64,000 nucleotides of DNA from Acanthaster planci. Its lineage: Eukaryota; Echinodermata; Asteroidea; Valvatida; Acanthasteridae. Made by a program: the position numbers and the translations under genes. Numbering within the stretch: position 1 is the stretch's first letter; each line of letters begins with the position of its first letter. The stretch spans positions 327,667 through 391,666 of the forward strand of contig NW_019091551.1 in NCBI RefSeq assembly GCF_001949145.1, in the 5' to 3' direction. Of the stretch, positions 35,701-45,911 are shown piece after piece. The notes beneath the pieces are model-generated. The model saw nothing but the letters and a program-made list of their open reading frames with translations, had not been told where the DNA came from and made no database searches.

Positions 35701-37530
35701 AAGGAATCACAGCCCCTAACACAACAGGCTGCAGGGAATGATGGAAGATTGGAGAATAGAGTAACAGCTAGTGAGCCAATGAAAGCCATTGCATCCATTG
35801 CCGAGAAATATTTTGGTGGGGCTTGTCCCGAAAATGGTTTGATGAAGTCACAAATAAAGAGCAATGGTCAAAGTGTTGACAACAGGCTCCGACATGAAGC
35901 TCGCTTCCATCTGGACAGTCAGAGTGTCAACAGCATCCAGCAAGAGTCTCCCTTTGATCTCTCCAAGAGGAGATTGGGAATTGTCCAGCAGCATTCAATT
36001 TCCCATTCAACAGGAGAAGAGCCATTAGATCTTAGCCTCCCCAGGCGCAAACGAGTGTCATCTGTTGAGAACCTGCCCATTAAAAAATCTGAGTCCCACA
36101 GCCCCCTTAATCACAGCATTGGGAATGACAAGACCCTAACTGAGCCCTCCAAGGGATCAGACCTGTATGCAAAGCCAATGCCCCTGGTTATGCCAGATCC
36201 AATCTATAGGGTTAATGGGGATATGCTCCCAACTAAGTTCATGCGCATGGACTACAGTCATCTTTTTCCCAATGCTGCCTTTCAAAACTTTCGTAAATTT
36301 GATCACTACCATGCAGAGAAGAGCCTGACCAAGTCAGGCCTTAGTCCACCCCACCGCACCTACCCAAGTACGGTACTGTACCCTAGTAGTGGAGAGAAAA
36401 TGATTATGAGGAGCAAGGATCGCTACACCTGCAAGTACTGTGGGAAGCTCTTTCCACGATCGGCCAATCTGACTCGCCATCTCCGAACCCACACAGGAGA
36501 GCAGCCCTACTCTTGCAAATACTGCGACCGATCTTTCAGCATCTCCTCCAACCTTCAACGCCATGTTCGCAATATCCACAATAAGGAGAAACCCTTCAAG
36601 TGCCCACTTTGTGAGCGCTGCTTTGGGCAGCAGACCAATCTTGATCGGCATCTGAAGAAACATGAGAATGAGCGAGCTGAGGAGATTGCATTGTCCACAG
36701 CGGCTGAACATGACGTTATCATAGCTGCCCGCCTGATGGCCAAGACAAAATCCTTCAAGGAGCCAAATGACCTAAATGAGAAAGATGAGTCCTATTTTGA
36801 TGAGATCAAGAATTTCATTGATGATGCCAAGGAGAAAGAGGCCTTGCGACGGAAGTTGATGGAGATGGAAGCCACAGCAGCAGTCATAGCCTCCAAACAG
36901 GTCCAAAGTCCATCTGTCTGCAGTTCATCAACAGAAGTGAAGGAGGGTGAACATAGGCCAGAAAAAATGGAAGATGACAAAGGCGGGCCAGAGGATAATG
37001 AAGAAAGTGATGGGGGGGAAGACAGAGAGATGGAAGATGTTGACAAGGAAGGGGATGAAGAAGCACAGGAAGTTCAAGAGGAAGAAGAGATAGTAATCAC
37101 CCCTGAGAAGAGAGATGAAACGACGGATCCAACCTCCATCGACAGAGATCACAGTATTCCTCAAGAGGAGGACATGTCTGACAGCATGAATGAAAGTGAA
37201 GATTTGAGTGATGGGGAAGAAGTCTCCAAGTCTCCAAGTATCACCTCTGATGAAGATCCCCGCATGGAGCAGTGTGCTTCAGATGCTGTCCCAGTTGACT
37301 TCGGCCTCCCAAAAAGGGCATCAGTGTTTGCCACTACTCATGAGGCCCCCCAGCTGCCTGACGTTGACATCTTGAGAGAGGGGAGAGCCAACCTTACTCG
37401 CCATTCCAAACTCCAAGCTTATTCTCTCATGATGGCACTGTCAGATGATGAATCACGGAGAGGGGATGGGGCACGAAGGTCTCTGCATTCAACTCACCAT
37501 ACTGCTGTTCACACTGCCACATTGGTTTAA
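17575..37530 (+). CDS. PRDM16: PRDM3/PRDM16 (MECOM/EVI1-type) PR-domain zinc-finger regulator, partial, four exons
   Basis: Join of 17575-17709, 19372-19474, 34138-34269 and 34505-37530; splice phases agree (0, 1, 1) and give 1131 codons before the stop at 37528-37530. The joined product follows vertebrate MECOM and PRDM16 domain for domain: second half of the PR/SET domain (residues about 1-75), zinc finger 1 (about 83-105), five further N-terminal fingers, a [12 protein letters not shown] motif, CtBP motifs PFDLS and PLDLS, three C-terminal fingers, an acidic region and a C-terminal [14 protein letters not shown] segment. Family members are nuclear regulators of cell fate; vertebrate ones also mono-methylate histone H3 lysine 9 and recruit CtBP. 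Fly hamlet and worm egl-43 belong to the same group. The start codon and first PR-domain half lie upstream, outside what I can recognise. It may equally be named Mecom/Evi1, since invertebrates usually have one gene for both vertebrate paralogs. Confidence 0.93.
17710..19371 (+). other. PRDM16: intron between the two PR-domain exons
   Basis: The intron is 1662 bases with GT and AG ends. No repeat family was recognised. The segment at about 18180-18480 is unusually rich in homeodomain-like cores (CAGTAATTAG, CAATTAC) and GGCCGGCC, and could be an intronic control element; this is inference from composition only. Confidence 0.7.
19372..19474 (+). CDS. PRDM16: PRDM3/16 exon b: end of the PR/SET domain
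   Basis: This 103-base exon lies between acceptor TACTGCAG and donor GTA G/GTGAGC. It encodes [20 protein letters not shown] followed by about 15 linker residues and ends in phase 1. The segment matches the closing strand of PRDM16 PR domains (YYKVIKDIEPGEELLV). The split codon with the next exon gives Glu, so reading continues into the EEKRF of finger 1 exactly as in vertebrate proteins (EER or EDP before the first finger). Confidence 0.92.
20055..20640 (-). mobile_element. LINE (non-LTR retrotransposon) 3' end, fragment
   Basis: On the minus strand 20182-20637 encodes about 150 residues matching the extreme C-terminus of LINE reverse transcriptase proteins: a YKIR segment, then a cysteine-containing [15 protein letters not shown] block (usually SFFPRTIRLWNSLP), and a short FEEKANAFL helix before the stop. 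The 3' side ends with (ATA/TAA) repeats near 20058-20075, as in CR1/L2-like LINEs. The catalytic reverse transcriptase part is missing, so this is a 5'-truncated, dead copy. Confidence 0.65.
22720..22830. repeat. short repeat with ATAAGC-type core
   Basis: The phrase TTTTCGGAATATACGCATCC near 22732 and then GTATTAGCCGCAC and GCGTATAAGCTGCGCC form an internally repeated AT/CG pattern. A related phrase, TTTTGGAATATAGGCC then GGCTTATAAG, occurs on the minus strand near 26230-26265. I read both as pieces of a short interspersed repeat family; boundaries are not defined. Confidence 0.3.
23080..25335 (-). mobile_element. Penelope-like retroelement, degenerate
   Basis: The minus strand encodes, in several frames, the ordered landmarks of Penelope-like elements. 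An N-terminal segment (25301 to about 25100) contains [11 protein letters not shown]. Reverse transcriptase follows with FHLLPKIHK and [13 protein letters not shown] (near 24800-24900), [16 protein letters not shown] (near 24470-24520), and CFDDVFFIW (near 24380-24410, the usual YxDD motif altered to FDD), then [12 protein letters not shown] (near 24220). The C-terminal part, 23700 to 23379, has the GIY-YIG endonuclease-like VIYLI strand and a closing segment with [10 protein letters not shown] and a stop at 23379-23381. Frame changes occur at least near 24900, 24250 and 23560, so no full protein can be made. The element lies antisense in the PRDM gene intron. The 3' limit at about 23080 is approximate. 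Confidence 0.85.
25866..25900. repeat. (GTTT)n microsatellite with T-run
   Basis: Five to six GTTT units are followed by a run of about ten T. It reads as a simple repeat or a short A-rich tail of a minus-strand retroposed copy. Confidence 0.7.
26080..26270 (-). repeat. possible MITE end related to the 22.7 kb repeat
   Basis: On the minus strand the segment opens with TACTGTAATTTTGGAATATA and continues with GGCTTATAAG, matching the pattern near 22732. A GGCTGGCCGGCCAGGC palindrome-like stretch lies at about 26143-26158. Ends and duplication are unresolved. Confidence 0.3.
26948..26975 (+). repeat. TTAA-anchored terminus of a piggyBac-like MITE
   Basis: TTAA at 26948-26951 is followed by CCACTTGCTGC, identical over 11 bases to the terminus of the MITE at 28072-28336 (minus strand there). 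The other end of this copy was not found. Confidence 0.35.
27185..27885 (+). other. CpG-rich, coding-like island of unknown origin
   Basis: The stretch has far more CpG than the surrounding intron. Two short plus-strand frames look protein-like: about 30 codons starting near 27364 (serine-rich, ending at a TAA), and about 50 codons at 27731-27882 containing [16 protein letters not shown] and ending in SYV and TAA. I do not recognise either. They could be fragments of a DNA transposon or a host gene pseudogene. No transposon ends were identified, and no splice sites join them convincingly to the PRDM exons. Confidence 0.35.
28068..28340 (-). mobile_element. TTAA-flanked MITE, copy 1
   Basis: The body at 28072-28336 is flanked by TTAA at 28068-28071 and 28337-28340, the target duplication made by piggyBac-type transposases. 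Read on the minus strand it begins CCACTTGCTGCCAGGAAACC. A second, diverged copy in the opposite orientation lies at about 63085-63395: both share CAAAAGA tracts, a GCTGCTGGGAAT segment, AAACAGTATACCACTGTTT and GCACGCTAATC in the same order. No protein is encoded, so it is non-autonomous. Confidence 0.7.
30246..31148. mobile_element. possible short inverted-repeat element
   Basis: TGCTTCTGGTT at 30251-30261 recurs inverted as AACCAGAAGCA at 31133-31143, with a few further matching bases outside. Just inside both ends is an AGGGTC phrase, but in direct rather than inverted orientation. No coding content or target duplication was seen, so the call is tentative. Confidence 0.3.
31425..31480 (+). 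repeat. G-rich interspersed repeat fragment
   Basis: TAGCCGTCGGAAGGGG followed by G-runs, GGGCACGGCAACCCCCC and AAACATTTTTGAG is a phrase typical of short dispersed elements in marine invertebrate genomes (general knowledge). Only this fragment is clear; it directly precedes a LINE tail. Confidence 0.35.
31500..31680 (+). mobile_element. LINE 3' end, fragment (CR1/L2-like)
   Basis: The plus strand at 31513-31596 encodes [20 protein letters not shown] and a few more residues before a TGA stop. This is the standard end of L2/CR1-type LINE proteins (LP..R.. SLSSFK..LK). It is followed by a short 3' tail ending GCACTTTATAAATGCTCATTATTATATT, typical of these LINEs. The rest of the element is absent. 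Confidence 0.65.
31742..31768. repeat. perfect hairpin with GGGAGACA arms
   Basis: TAGGGAGACA and TGTCTCCCTA face each other across a six- to seven-base loop. The GGAGACATT unit also occurs at about 31691 and 31729 (direct) and inverted near 31932, so this 250-base stretch is a small cluster of the same word. Confidence 0.5.
34138..34269 (+). CDS. PRDM16: PRDM3/16 exon c: zinc finger 1
   Basis: This 132-base exon begins in phase 1 after acceptor TTAATTTCTTCAG and ends in phase 1 at CAAG/GTACAC. It encodes a finger [20 protein letters not shown] ending in Cys (C2HC-like, KYAC), exactly as finger 1 of vertebrate MECOM and PRDM16 ends in Cys rather than His. About 15 linker residues follow. The exon is separated from the next by only 235 bases. 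Confidence 0.92.
34270..34504 (+). other. PRDM16: 235-bp intron; no finger-2 exon within it
   Basis: GT and AG ends are canonical, with a TTCTTCTCTCTAG acceptor. I looked for a C2H2 signature encoding the vertebrate finger 2 in all three plus frames and found none. A possible cryptic acceptor near 34338 would introduce a stop in the joined frame. Confidence 0.75.
34505..37530 (+). CDS. PRDM16: PRDM3/16 exon d: fingers 3-10, CtBP motifs, C-terminus
   Basis: One 3026-base exon encodes the last 1007 complete codons. Order: an acidic serine-rich linker; five C2H2 fingers at 34633-35046 ([30 protein letters not shown]), very close to vertebrate fingers 3-7; an S/D-rich stretch near 35550-35650; [13 protein letters not shown] at about 35782-35820; CtBP-binding PFDLS at 35950 and PLDLS at 36022; three C-terminal fingers at about 36424-36663 (YTCKYC, YSCKYC, FKCPLC); a Glu/Asp-rich region at about 36920-37200; and a conserved C-terminal [14 protein letters not shown] segment. 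The two finger clusters bind different DNA sites in EVI1 (GATA-like and ETS-like). In vertebrates this part is divided among many exons. Confidence 0.95.
35950..36045 (+). other. PRDM16: paired CtBP-binding motifs in PRDM3/16
   Basis: PFDLSKR at 35950-35970 and PLDLSLPRR at 36022-36048 match the PxDLS consensus through which EVI1 and PRDM16 recruit the CtBP corepressor. Both motifs of the vertebrate proteins are present and similarly spaced, so corepressor binding is likely conserved; this is inference from family knowledge. Confidence 0.85.
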
Positions 37531-40461
37531 GCAGGTATTTTCAAAAGGGTGGAGTCCAAGAGCCATGACGCACCTTCAAAAGTCTTAAAATTTTTTAAAT
37601 ATTCAATCTTGAATAGCTAAGTTCAGTATCACCTCTATTTTGTTGTTTATAGTCATGTGAAGTAGATGATTTAATGTGACAAAAAACCCAAATCATTCTA
37701 ATGGCAATGCTCCAATTTCTGGACCTTTTGAAAGCTCAAACATCTCGTACAGTCCACTCAAGCAAAAATACCACCGATCTAATATGTGACTGACAGCTGG
37801 ATGAAAGCCCACCTTATTCAGAGATGCCATTCGCTGGCAACTCCAGTAGTTGAGTATATTGTAGTCAATTAATGTGTTAAATGAGTTATTCCAACTAGAG
37901 ATTGATTTGTTTTTATCCACCTTAAATGTATTTTCAAGAGTAATCAAGAAAGCAAATTGTCTATTTAATGGGTCTATGAATGAATGATCAATGACAATGT
38001 TATTCAAAAATTAATGAATGGGATATTCTTGTTACCACACTATATCATAAATGATTGCTTAATGCTAAATTGTACATGTACATACATGAGATTAGTGTAT
38101 CTCCTTAAACTAAGTGTCAACTTTCATCAAAGCTGTATTTCTTTGAAATTCTGCACAGAAAATTACATTGCCTTTTACAATTGAAGTACATTATTTAGAG
38201 CAAAGCAGTAGTTTTTAATGATTTAAATGCAGTAATTTTTATAAGAGTTTGTTGAACTGATTACTTGATTAGTTATTAAATAGTTTATATTTATGTTTCT
38301 TGTTGAAAAGAAACATGCAGAAATGAAGTCATGATGCAGAAAAACTGTAGATGCAGAAAAATTGTAGTTTTGCTATGTTGACAGTTGACTAAAAACGAGA
38401 TATATGCATCTTTGCTGTCAGGAAGACTTGGTATGCGTGATCTCATATAAGACTTGTAGGTCTGCATGGTGGACGTGAACAAAGTATTGAAGGTTTGCAG
38501 TCACGCCATGGAAATTCATCTCTATTTGAGTTGTGCGATCTTAATTCACATTCCCTGAGCAGTTGGAATCAAAGAGTGCTTTTGTAAGTATCCATTGTTG
38601 CCATGGAGTTTTCAATTTGCTTGGTTATCTGGGCCAAAGTCTCTGTGGGTCATGCACCCCGAAACCATGTTGAAGGCACAGATTTTCTGAATTTGCCATC
38701 ACTTGAAATATGATTTCTTTAAAAAAATGTCATTGCCAAATGTACAGGGTGTAGAGAAAAGACTCAGTTATATTAATTCAAATGGAAAAGTGAATAAAAC
38801 TAGTAGAAAAAGAGGTAGTTTCCCCAGGGATACTAGTTCAGGAAATTCCGTCCTCTCGAAAAAATGGAACTCAAATTGCAGAGAGAAGTTTGTGTATGGT
38901 ACAATAATTATTGTCAATTTTGTATCTGTCATACAACTTGTACAGGGCTGGTTCAGCAAGAAGCTCTTTCTTTGTGATAGTTCCAAGTTAAATTTCGGGG
39001 ACTAAATTTTGTGGAGAACATACATCGACTTGGGGCAGATTGCCAACATCAGTGTTAGTTGTAAGTTTCTTGAAACTGATATGTGTGAACATTTTCTTGT
39101 ACCAAACAGGCCAAAGAAAGGTTTAACTTTTCACAGCATTAATTAACTACTATTTAGAATTAGAGAGAGAGAGAGGGAGGGAGGGAGAGAGATGCTCTTT
39201 TTAAATTCATTTTAAGTGTGATGTAAAAAGTAAGTTAACTGTATATACTTCGTGCACAGTGCAGGTTTTTTTCTACCTTGTTAATGTAAAAATGACAGTT
39301 TGTCAGATTGTTACATTTTCAGCAGATGTTTCTGCATTATCTTTGAGGGAGGGAGAGAGACTTTTGTCATAGGTGACAAAAACATTTGAGTGTTCCATTT
39401 AATATATGACGGCAGTGTGCAAAGAGTGAATAATGACAGCCGAATGGATATTATGCTTTTTACGTATTGACGAGAGATTTGAGGGCATTGGGTGTTGCCA
39501 TGGTTTCAGTGATAGTAATCAAACTAAAACCAGAGCCCCATAAGTCAGTCAGAAATCCGACAATTGAATTTTTGTTTGCAGAACGCAGTATTAAACAGAG
39601 CATTCACTTTTTAGTTAACTGTAATACCCTATGAAATTAAGGTATAGCTTATGTTGTGAGCAAAGCTTTGTTACTCATGTTCAGAAATGTCTTTACATTG
39701 TCACATATTCAGTTGTCATTTTTAAATTTGAAAAAGCGTTTATTTTGTAGGATTAATTTATTATGGCATCCTGAACAACTGGAATATTTAGAAGAAACTT
39801 AGGTTTTATTCGGATTTCTTTTTTACATTTCTTTTTTTTTGTTAATCTGAGAGCCATTCAGGGTGTGTGGTGTGCATTTTACTTTGCATATACTGCCAAC
39901 CATAGTGCACAAAGTTTATTTTTATGATCGTTGCTTGTCATTTCATATGCTGCGAAACATATTTTGCTTTTATGTACAGTATACGTTTTTCCCTTCAGTT
40001 TATGTTTTTGCCTTCTGATGCGGCATTTATCTTTGTTTTCCTTGTATTTAAAGACAGTACCCTGCCAAATTAGTAATTCTTATAAACACAGACAACTTGT
40101 CACATATATCTCCTTAAAAGGCTAAAATTGAACAATTATTTTTGTTTTCAAGAATATTCAACATATCCTCCCTTTCTGATTGTGTTTCCTACAAAAGTGA
40201 ACAAATTTTATTACCTATTATTAATGTTGTCAAAGCATGAATTGTTGTAGAATTTTTTGGCAGTTAGCCCATCCTTTCATCAAGGTCATTATGGTTTGAG
40301 CTGACAGTTGACTAAGCGGCAAAGATAGGACTAGATAGACTGAGCAGAGACTACAGGTACGTAGTCCGAGTGATGAAATCACTTAGTCTTTTTAGTACTC
40401 GTTTCCACTAAGTTTGCTTTGTAGCCTCACCACTTGCTCAAGTTAGTGATATTCAAATAAA
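37531..40461 (+). other. PRDM16: likely 3' untranslated region of PRDM3/16
   Basis: The sequence after the stop is AT-rich, without recognised transposons or domains. AATAAA polyadenylation hexamers occur at 38793-38798 and 40456-40461 among others; which is used cannot be told. A GA-rich microsatellite lies at about 39163-39192. The end of the transcript is not defined by sequence alone. Confidence 0.4.
39160..39195. repeat. (GA)n/(GGGA)n microsatellite
   Basis: About 30 bases of GAGAGA and GGAGGGAGG repeats in the probable 3' UTR of the PRDM gene. A shorter GAGGGAGGGAGAGAG run recurs near 39345. Confidence 0.8.
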
Positions 40462-42239
40462 CTTTAGGTAGCATCAACAGTGGCGGGTGGGGGGCAGTTA
40501 TAAGTGACCATCAGGCATCAGCCCCTGATGGACAGATCCATTAAAACCTGCCTCATTATAAAGCCTGCCAAAATGTTGGNAATGTTGGGGGGGATGCCTT
40601 TCCAGTTGAAAGGGTCGGGGGGGGGGGTTCTGCCCCTCTTCCATCATCAGTTGGTAGCACAGTTCCATTCTGTTAATTGCTCATGAGACATATTGATAGA
40701 AAATGTCTCCAAGCTCACTTCTAGCAAGCCACCTCAGTACTACAACTTGCAAAAGAATGGGAAGAACTGCCCTGAATGATAATGATGTAAGAAGTATCAG
40801 AACATTTTTTCAACTCATTAAGAGCTTTATATTGTTATTTTTGCAGTAGGATCTTAACTTTATGATAGGCAGAATAAACTAATGTGCCAAAAAGGACCTT
40901 TGGATAGTGTCTACATTGGTACCTGCCCTCACCATTACATGAGTTGCATTTCTCGAAAGATTCACTTTCTTCGTCATAACAGAAATGAATTTCTGTTTAA
41001 AATCAATGCATTACTGATTCATGTATTCATGAAGTGCTGTTGATTCGTTCACACTTTTATTATATAGCAGGGATGAACAATCACTGAAGTTTATCCAAAC
41101 TACAGAAATGTGATAAAATAAACTTAAAAGTTCACCACCTGTGGCATACTTGAAGTTAGTCAAACAATGCTTAAGTCTTAAGTAGCCAGTAAAAAGACAA
41201 ATTCCAGTATCAACTCGTTCTGGATAGGTCTAATCATATTGGTTGTGTGAATGTTAGATTCAGAAAGAACAAATCTGAAAGCCACTGTTTTCATTTAAAA
41301 TAATTTGGAAACATACACACAGAATTATTGCATGAAATCAAATTAGGCTAAATGATCATTTGTATATATAACTGTATTATAACTGAGTAATGTTCAGTCG
41401 CTTAGTTAATCCTCTAAATGAGTAACACAAGTTATTCATTCTGGACACATTTACTCAGTTGTCAAGAATTCGTTATTGGAATTGTTTATTTTTGTCAGAT
41501 GTTTATGTGGTACTTTGTTTGAATACGTACATTCCAAACTGTCTTATTGTATATCGAAGGGCTCACATTTTTGTCTATATCAGACAGTGTGACAGTTCCT
41601 GTGAAGAGTCAAACTGAAATATTGAGCTTATCCTATGCTATTACTGTGCATGCCTCACCACATGAGGGTAAGACCTTTTAATGCATGTGAAAATTATGTT
41701 GTATGCTCTTATTCTGCAAATACCACACCAGAAACAATACGTAGTACATGATAAAATTTGGAAATACTACCAGAATTGTAACATTTTCTTTCAAAGAGAC
41801 GGATACACGAACATTGCCTCTGTCTGGATTCATTACAGAATGTACTGAATTTGAATACTAGGGACGTTTTGTTTGTTTAGTTTGCATTTGTTTTTATAAT
41901 AGTTGATTCATAGTTTTGTCTATATCTTGTCAGAATTGAGTAATCTTTGCACATTATGGGTTGTTTTCCTAATTGAAGCAGTGACATGTATACCTCGTGT
42001 CAATTTACACAGATGCGTGGTAATCGAATGCCTTGGTGAACAGTGAAATGCAGCATATTTTACGTGAGTTTAAGACCAGCTCTTAACGGGAATAAATTTA
42101 AGACCAACCAAACACATATTTATTCCCATTCAAAAATATTTAGTCAGAGAGTCAAAATAAGTCAATATACGATAAATTTTCAAGGATTTTGTTTGAAGAA
42201 TTTTACTTTCATTTTCTTGAACACCCTGTCCATTTCTTT

Positions 42240-42435
42240 AGTTTTCACGAAGAGACAAATTTGTCTTCCATAGATATGTTGGGGGAAAAAAGGGCAAAAC
42301 TCATTTCGCAGTTTTCACAAAGAGACTAATTTGACTCCAGAAATGTATACAAACATAGCAATTTTGCACCTGGCATGCGCTATGGCAAAAGGGGCATACT
42401 GTGTGCCCTTTTCATGAAGAGACAAAAAGCCACAC
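42240..42435 (+). repeat. degenerate tandem copies of a TTTTCACRAAGAGAC word
   Basis: Near-identical words occur at about 42242, 42312 and 42409 (TTTTCACGAAGAGAC, TTTTCACAAAGAGAC, TTTTCATGAAGAGAC), spaced roughly 70 and 98 bases; the first two are also followed by AATTTG-like bases. A weaker match lies near 42590. Confidence 0.4.
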
Positions 42436-45400
42436 AAATTTTACATTTTCACAAACAAATGTGGTTGTTTTTAGAAAAAATTGACTTCTATAAATTTTAT
42501 TTTGTACTTTGTGTCATTTATGATCCCCTCTTTCATGGAGTAGCATTGGTTAGGTCAAAGGAATACTAAATACTTTGAAAATAAGCATTTGAAAAAGAGA
42601 CCAACTTGAAATGCAATTTTCTTGAAACCTAGGTTTTACTCACTGGTGAGACATCGTCTTGCAATGAAACTGACAATTTGCTTGCTGGTGTTGATATTCA
42701 GGCAACTAGCCAATCAGTAACACAAGTCTTTGTGAAATTCAGCTGCCAGCTAATGGCAATGTTCACACTGCAAAAAAGGTACATTTTCTTCCATTCCAGC
42801 CTGGATGGAATTCACAGTTAAAGAAACTGAGTGTCCAGAATGTCTCTTAACTGCTGCAAAGTTTACATGGTTGAGCAGTCTTTGTATCCCACCGTGGAAA
42901 TCTTGAACTTTTTTTTTTGTTTCCTCCCCATTGCGTGATTTTGTGGGTGTGTTAACCCAATTGTAAAGTGGTGTAAATAAACTAAAATACAATCCTAAAA
43001 GCTTACTCTTTGTCTTAGCAAAAAGGATGTCAAATTTGGCAAGGTGGATGTTCATCTTGCCCTAATTTAACTTGAGCTTTTTAAACACTGCAAAAACCTT
43101 TCATGAAATATTAGTTTTTTTTAAAGCTTAGCTACTTCAGTTCATAGATAAGTAATGCCAGGATATGTAGGATAAGAATATGAATTATGAGAATAAAAAT
43201 ATTCTGTCAAGCAAGCGTCATAAAGTTCATTTCCCTGAATGTTTTGTTTTGTTATGAATTTGTTTGGAACTGGTTTCTTTTTACATTTTGTCCATTCATA
43301 ATTGAAGGTCATCCATCTGTCAACCATTGGTACAGAACTTTCAACTCTGTAGACCATTGTGTAGATGGACACAGTCAATTACTTACGCATGCTAAAGGAT
43401 TCCATTGATATGAGCAATGACAGGCGAAATGTTAAAAGGAAAAGTACTCATGGAGGAGTCTGGATTGTGTAAAAGTCACCTAACGATTAAAAAAAGTGCA
43501 AAATAACTTTAAAAATCTTCAGCCCTAAAATTTCTTGAAAGCATGGTATGTAAATGTGCAAAACTGTGTACTTACATCTAATTCTGTTGTGATATCCATT
43601 TTTGATAAATTGACAGTTGGTTCCATTATTCACAGGCTGGCAAAGTTGAGTTTTATTCACACTTCAAAATAATGCACACACATTCATTCCTTACCCCAGA
43701 ATTTGATTTTGTACTCCATCCATTTGCTCCATGCAATTACCAAAAAAAGGTACACAATTTATTAAAAATTGACTGTTGTTGAGAATGTAATCCTTGCTGC
43801 ACCATTTGGGTACCAGTACTTATCCATGCCTTGATTAATGCCCTGGAATTAACTGCTAACAGGAAGTGCCAGGATTCCTTAAGCTAATGAACACCCAACA
43901 CCAGTAGCCAGTTACTTAGTCAATTCTCAGCGATTAGACCCAATAAAGCAAATCTATGTCCAGTTTGTATGTTACATTTTAACCATTATTTTGGGTAACT
44001 TGCCCCCCTCCTGTCAATATATTTGCCAGAGAACACCACATGACATTGAAGCAGTGGTTATACTCTTGATACTCGATGCTGGAAAATTTTGCATGCTCAT
44101 TACTTTCAGATCACAGCATGCAAAGCCGGCCTGTCAAGGGGTACCCCCTCAGTAAAAAAGCATAAGCTTAAAAAACATATTTTGTTCTTGTGATGTGGCC
44201 CCCACCACCTGATGCTGTGGCCCCCATTAATGCCTGAAGCTGGGGACAGCGAAACATGTTTACCCTTCTGCCACCTTGACATAACCAGGTGTGATGCTTG
44301 TATACATCTGTGCATGAATAGCATGCTCAAACACAGCCACTGCCAATGTCACACCTCCCACCACCTTTGATTTCAGGCCATTTATAAATTGGATACATTT
44401 GTGGCTTTCGTTTTTCACCATTAGTGTGCAAAAGTAATCAGCACAGCCACAGAGAGCAATCCATTTCGAACACGAAAGATGATTGACAAGTCAAAGAGGG
44501 TTAATTATGGAACTTATGTGGGTAAGAATGACTTGCATCTCATGTGCTAGAAGCAAGTAATCCAGAGATTGACATACATGTGCTTTGGATCAGTGTCGTC
44601 AAATTCATCACAAGTACATGTAGTTTCAATACAAGCGAACAATGAGAAGGAATATGCTTTTTGTCATGGTTCTATTTATCTGCAAAGAGTGGCATACACA
44701 GATTGACAAGTACCTGGCAGTGAGTTGAGAGTGTAATTTGATGCACACATATATATGCAAAATGAAAGCAACAAGATTTGTCTCCATCAGTTATGTCAGC
44801 ATATAACTGGACCTCGTTCCAAATACATGTAATTAAGGAAGAGGATGGCACTACCCCCTACAAACCCTAAAGGCTGGTTCATACTCATGCAAAAGAATAT
44901 ATGAATGTAGATTGGATTAACATCCACTCACTACACTGAACAACTGTTCAACATGCAAATATCAGCTACAATGCAGTAAATTCCAGTTACGTTGACCATT
45001 GCACTTGAGTATGGACAGAATAGTCAAACCAAACCATAATCTTACCAATCATGTCAAAATACCAGTATCTCATCTAAATGAGTTCCAAAAACAAAGTTTT
45101 AAATTTAAGTGTCAACTCACACCCGTGCTACAAAGATAAATACCTCTCCCTGGTTTATGAAAATGGGTATCAAGGTGGCGCAAAATAAACAACCTTTAAC
45201 TTTTGTCAGATGCCCTATATGCAGTGTGCTTCTTTGAAGTTGCCAATTTCCAAACTAAGGTTTGAATCTCAGCTGTTGAATTCACCTGTGTCAATACTCT
45301 GGAGGGTGTTCATGTACAAGAAAATTGTCACTGGCACTATTGGGCATGCTTCTGTACAGCGTCAAACCAATTTAGTGTTTGTAAACCATTACCAAATTCT

Positions 45401-45596
45401 AAAACAAATTCCAAAAATACCACTGGAGTGGTGGTATCACCTAGATTTTAAGATCATTAGACTTTGGTGGGAAACTTCAAGCACCGATGAGTGCGACCCG
45501 AGACCTTAGCCAGAAGTCCATGAAATCATGAAGAATCCCAAGTTGTACACTAGCCAATATGAAACTGAGAGATGTTCTCTTTTACAGTCAGTGTGT

Positions 45597-45911
45597 TTAA
45601 CCACTTACCCAATGTTTATCTGTGCAACTTCAACCAAATTTGATATAACTTTCATTTGACTTCCTGTACTTACTTTAGTGACACCTTGAGCCAGTTACAG
45701 TACCTGGGGAAGCATTCCATAAATCACCCTCAACGTGGTGGCTCAGTCAAAGAATGTGAAAGCAAGTTGACACAGGTGTAAACTGTTCAGAACACTTGCA
45801 TCAAGTAGTGGAAAAATATTTCTAGTCAAGTAAGTTCTCCAACAAAGGCCAGAAACATGTTGAAATGTCCATTGCTTTAAACAAGCAGAGGTAAGCACTG
45901 GGTAAGTACGA
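45597..45911. mobile_element. possible MITE with imperfect terminal inverted repeats
   Basis: After TTAA at 45597-45600 the left end reads CCACTTACCCAATGTTTATC and on to TGTGC. The right end (about 45886-45911), read inverted, gives ACTTACCCAGTGCTTACC and on to TCTGC: 19 of 23 bases match. There is no TTAA immediately right of the element, so the call remains tentative. It encodes nothing. Confidence 0.4.
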
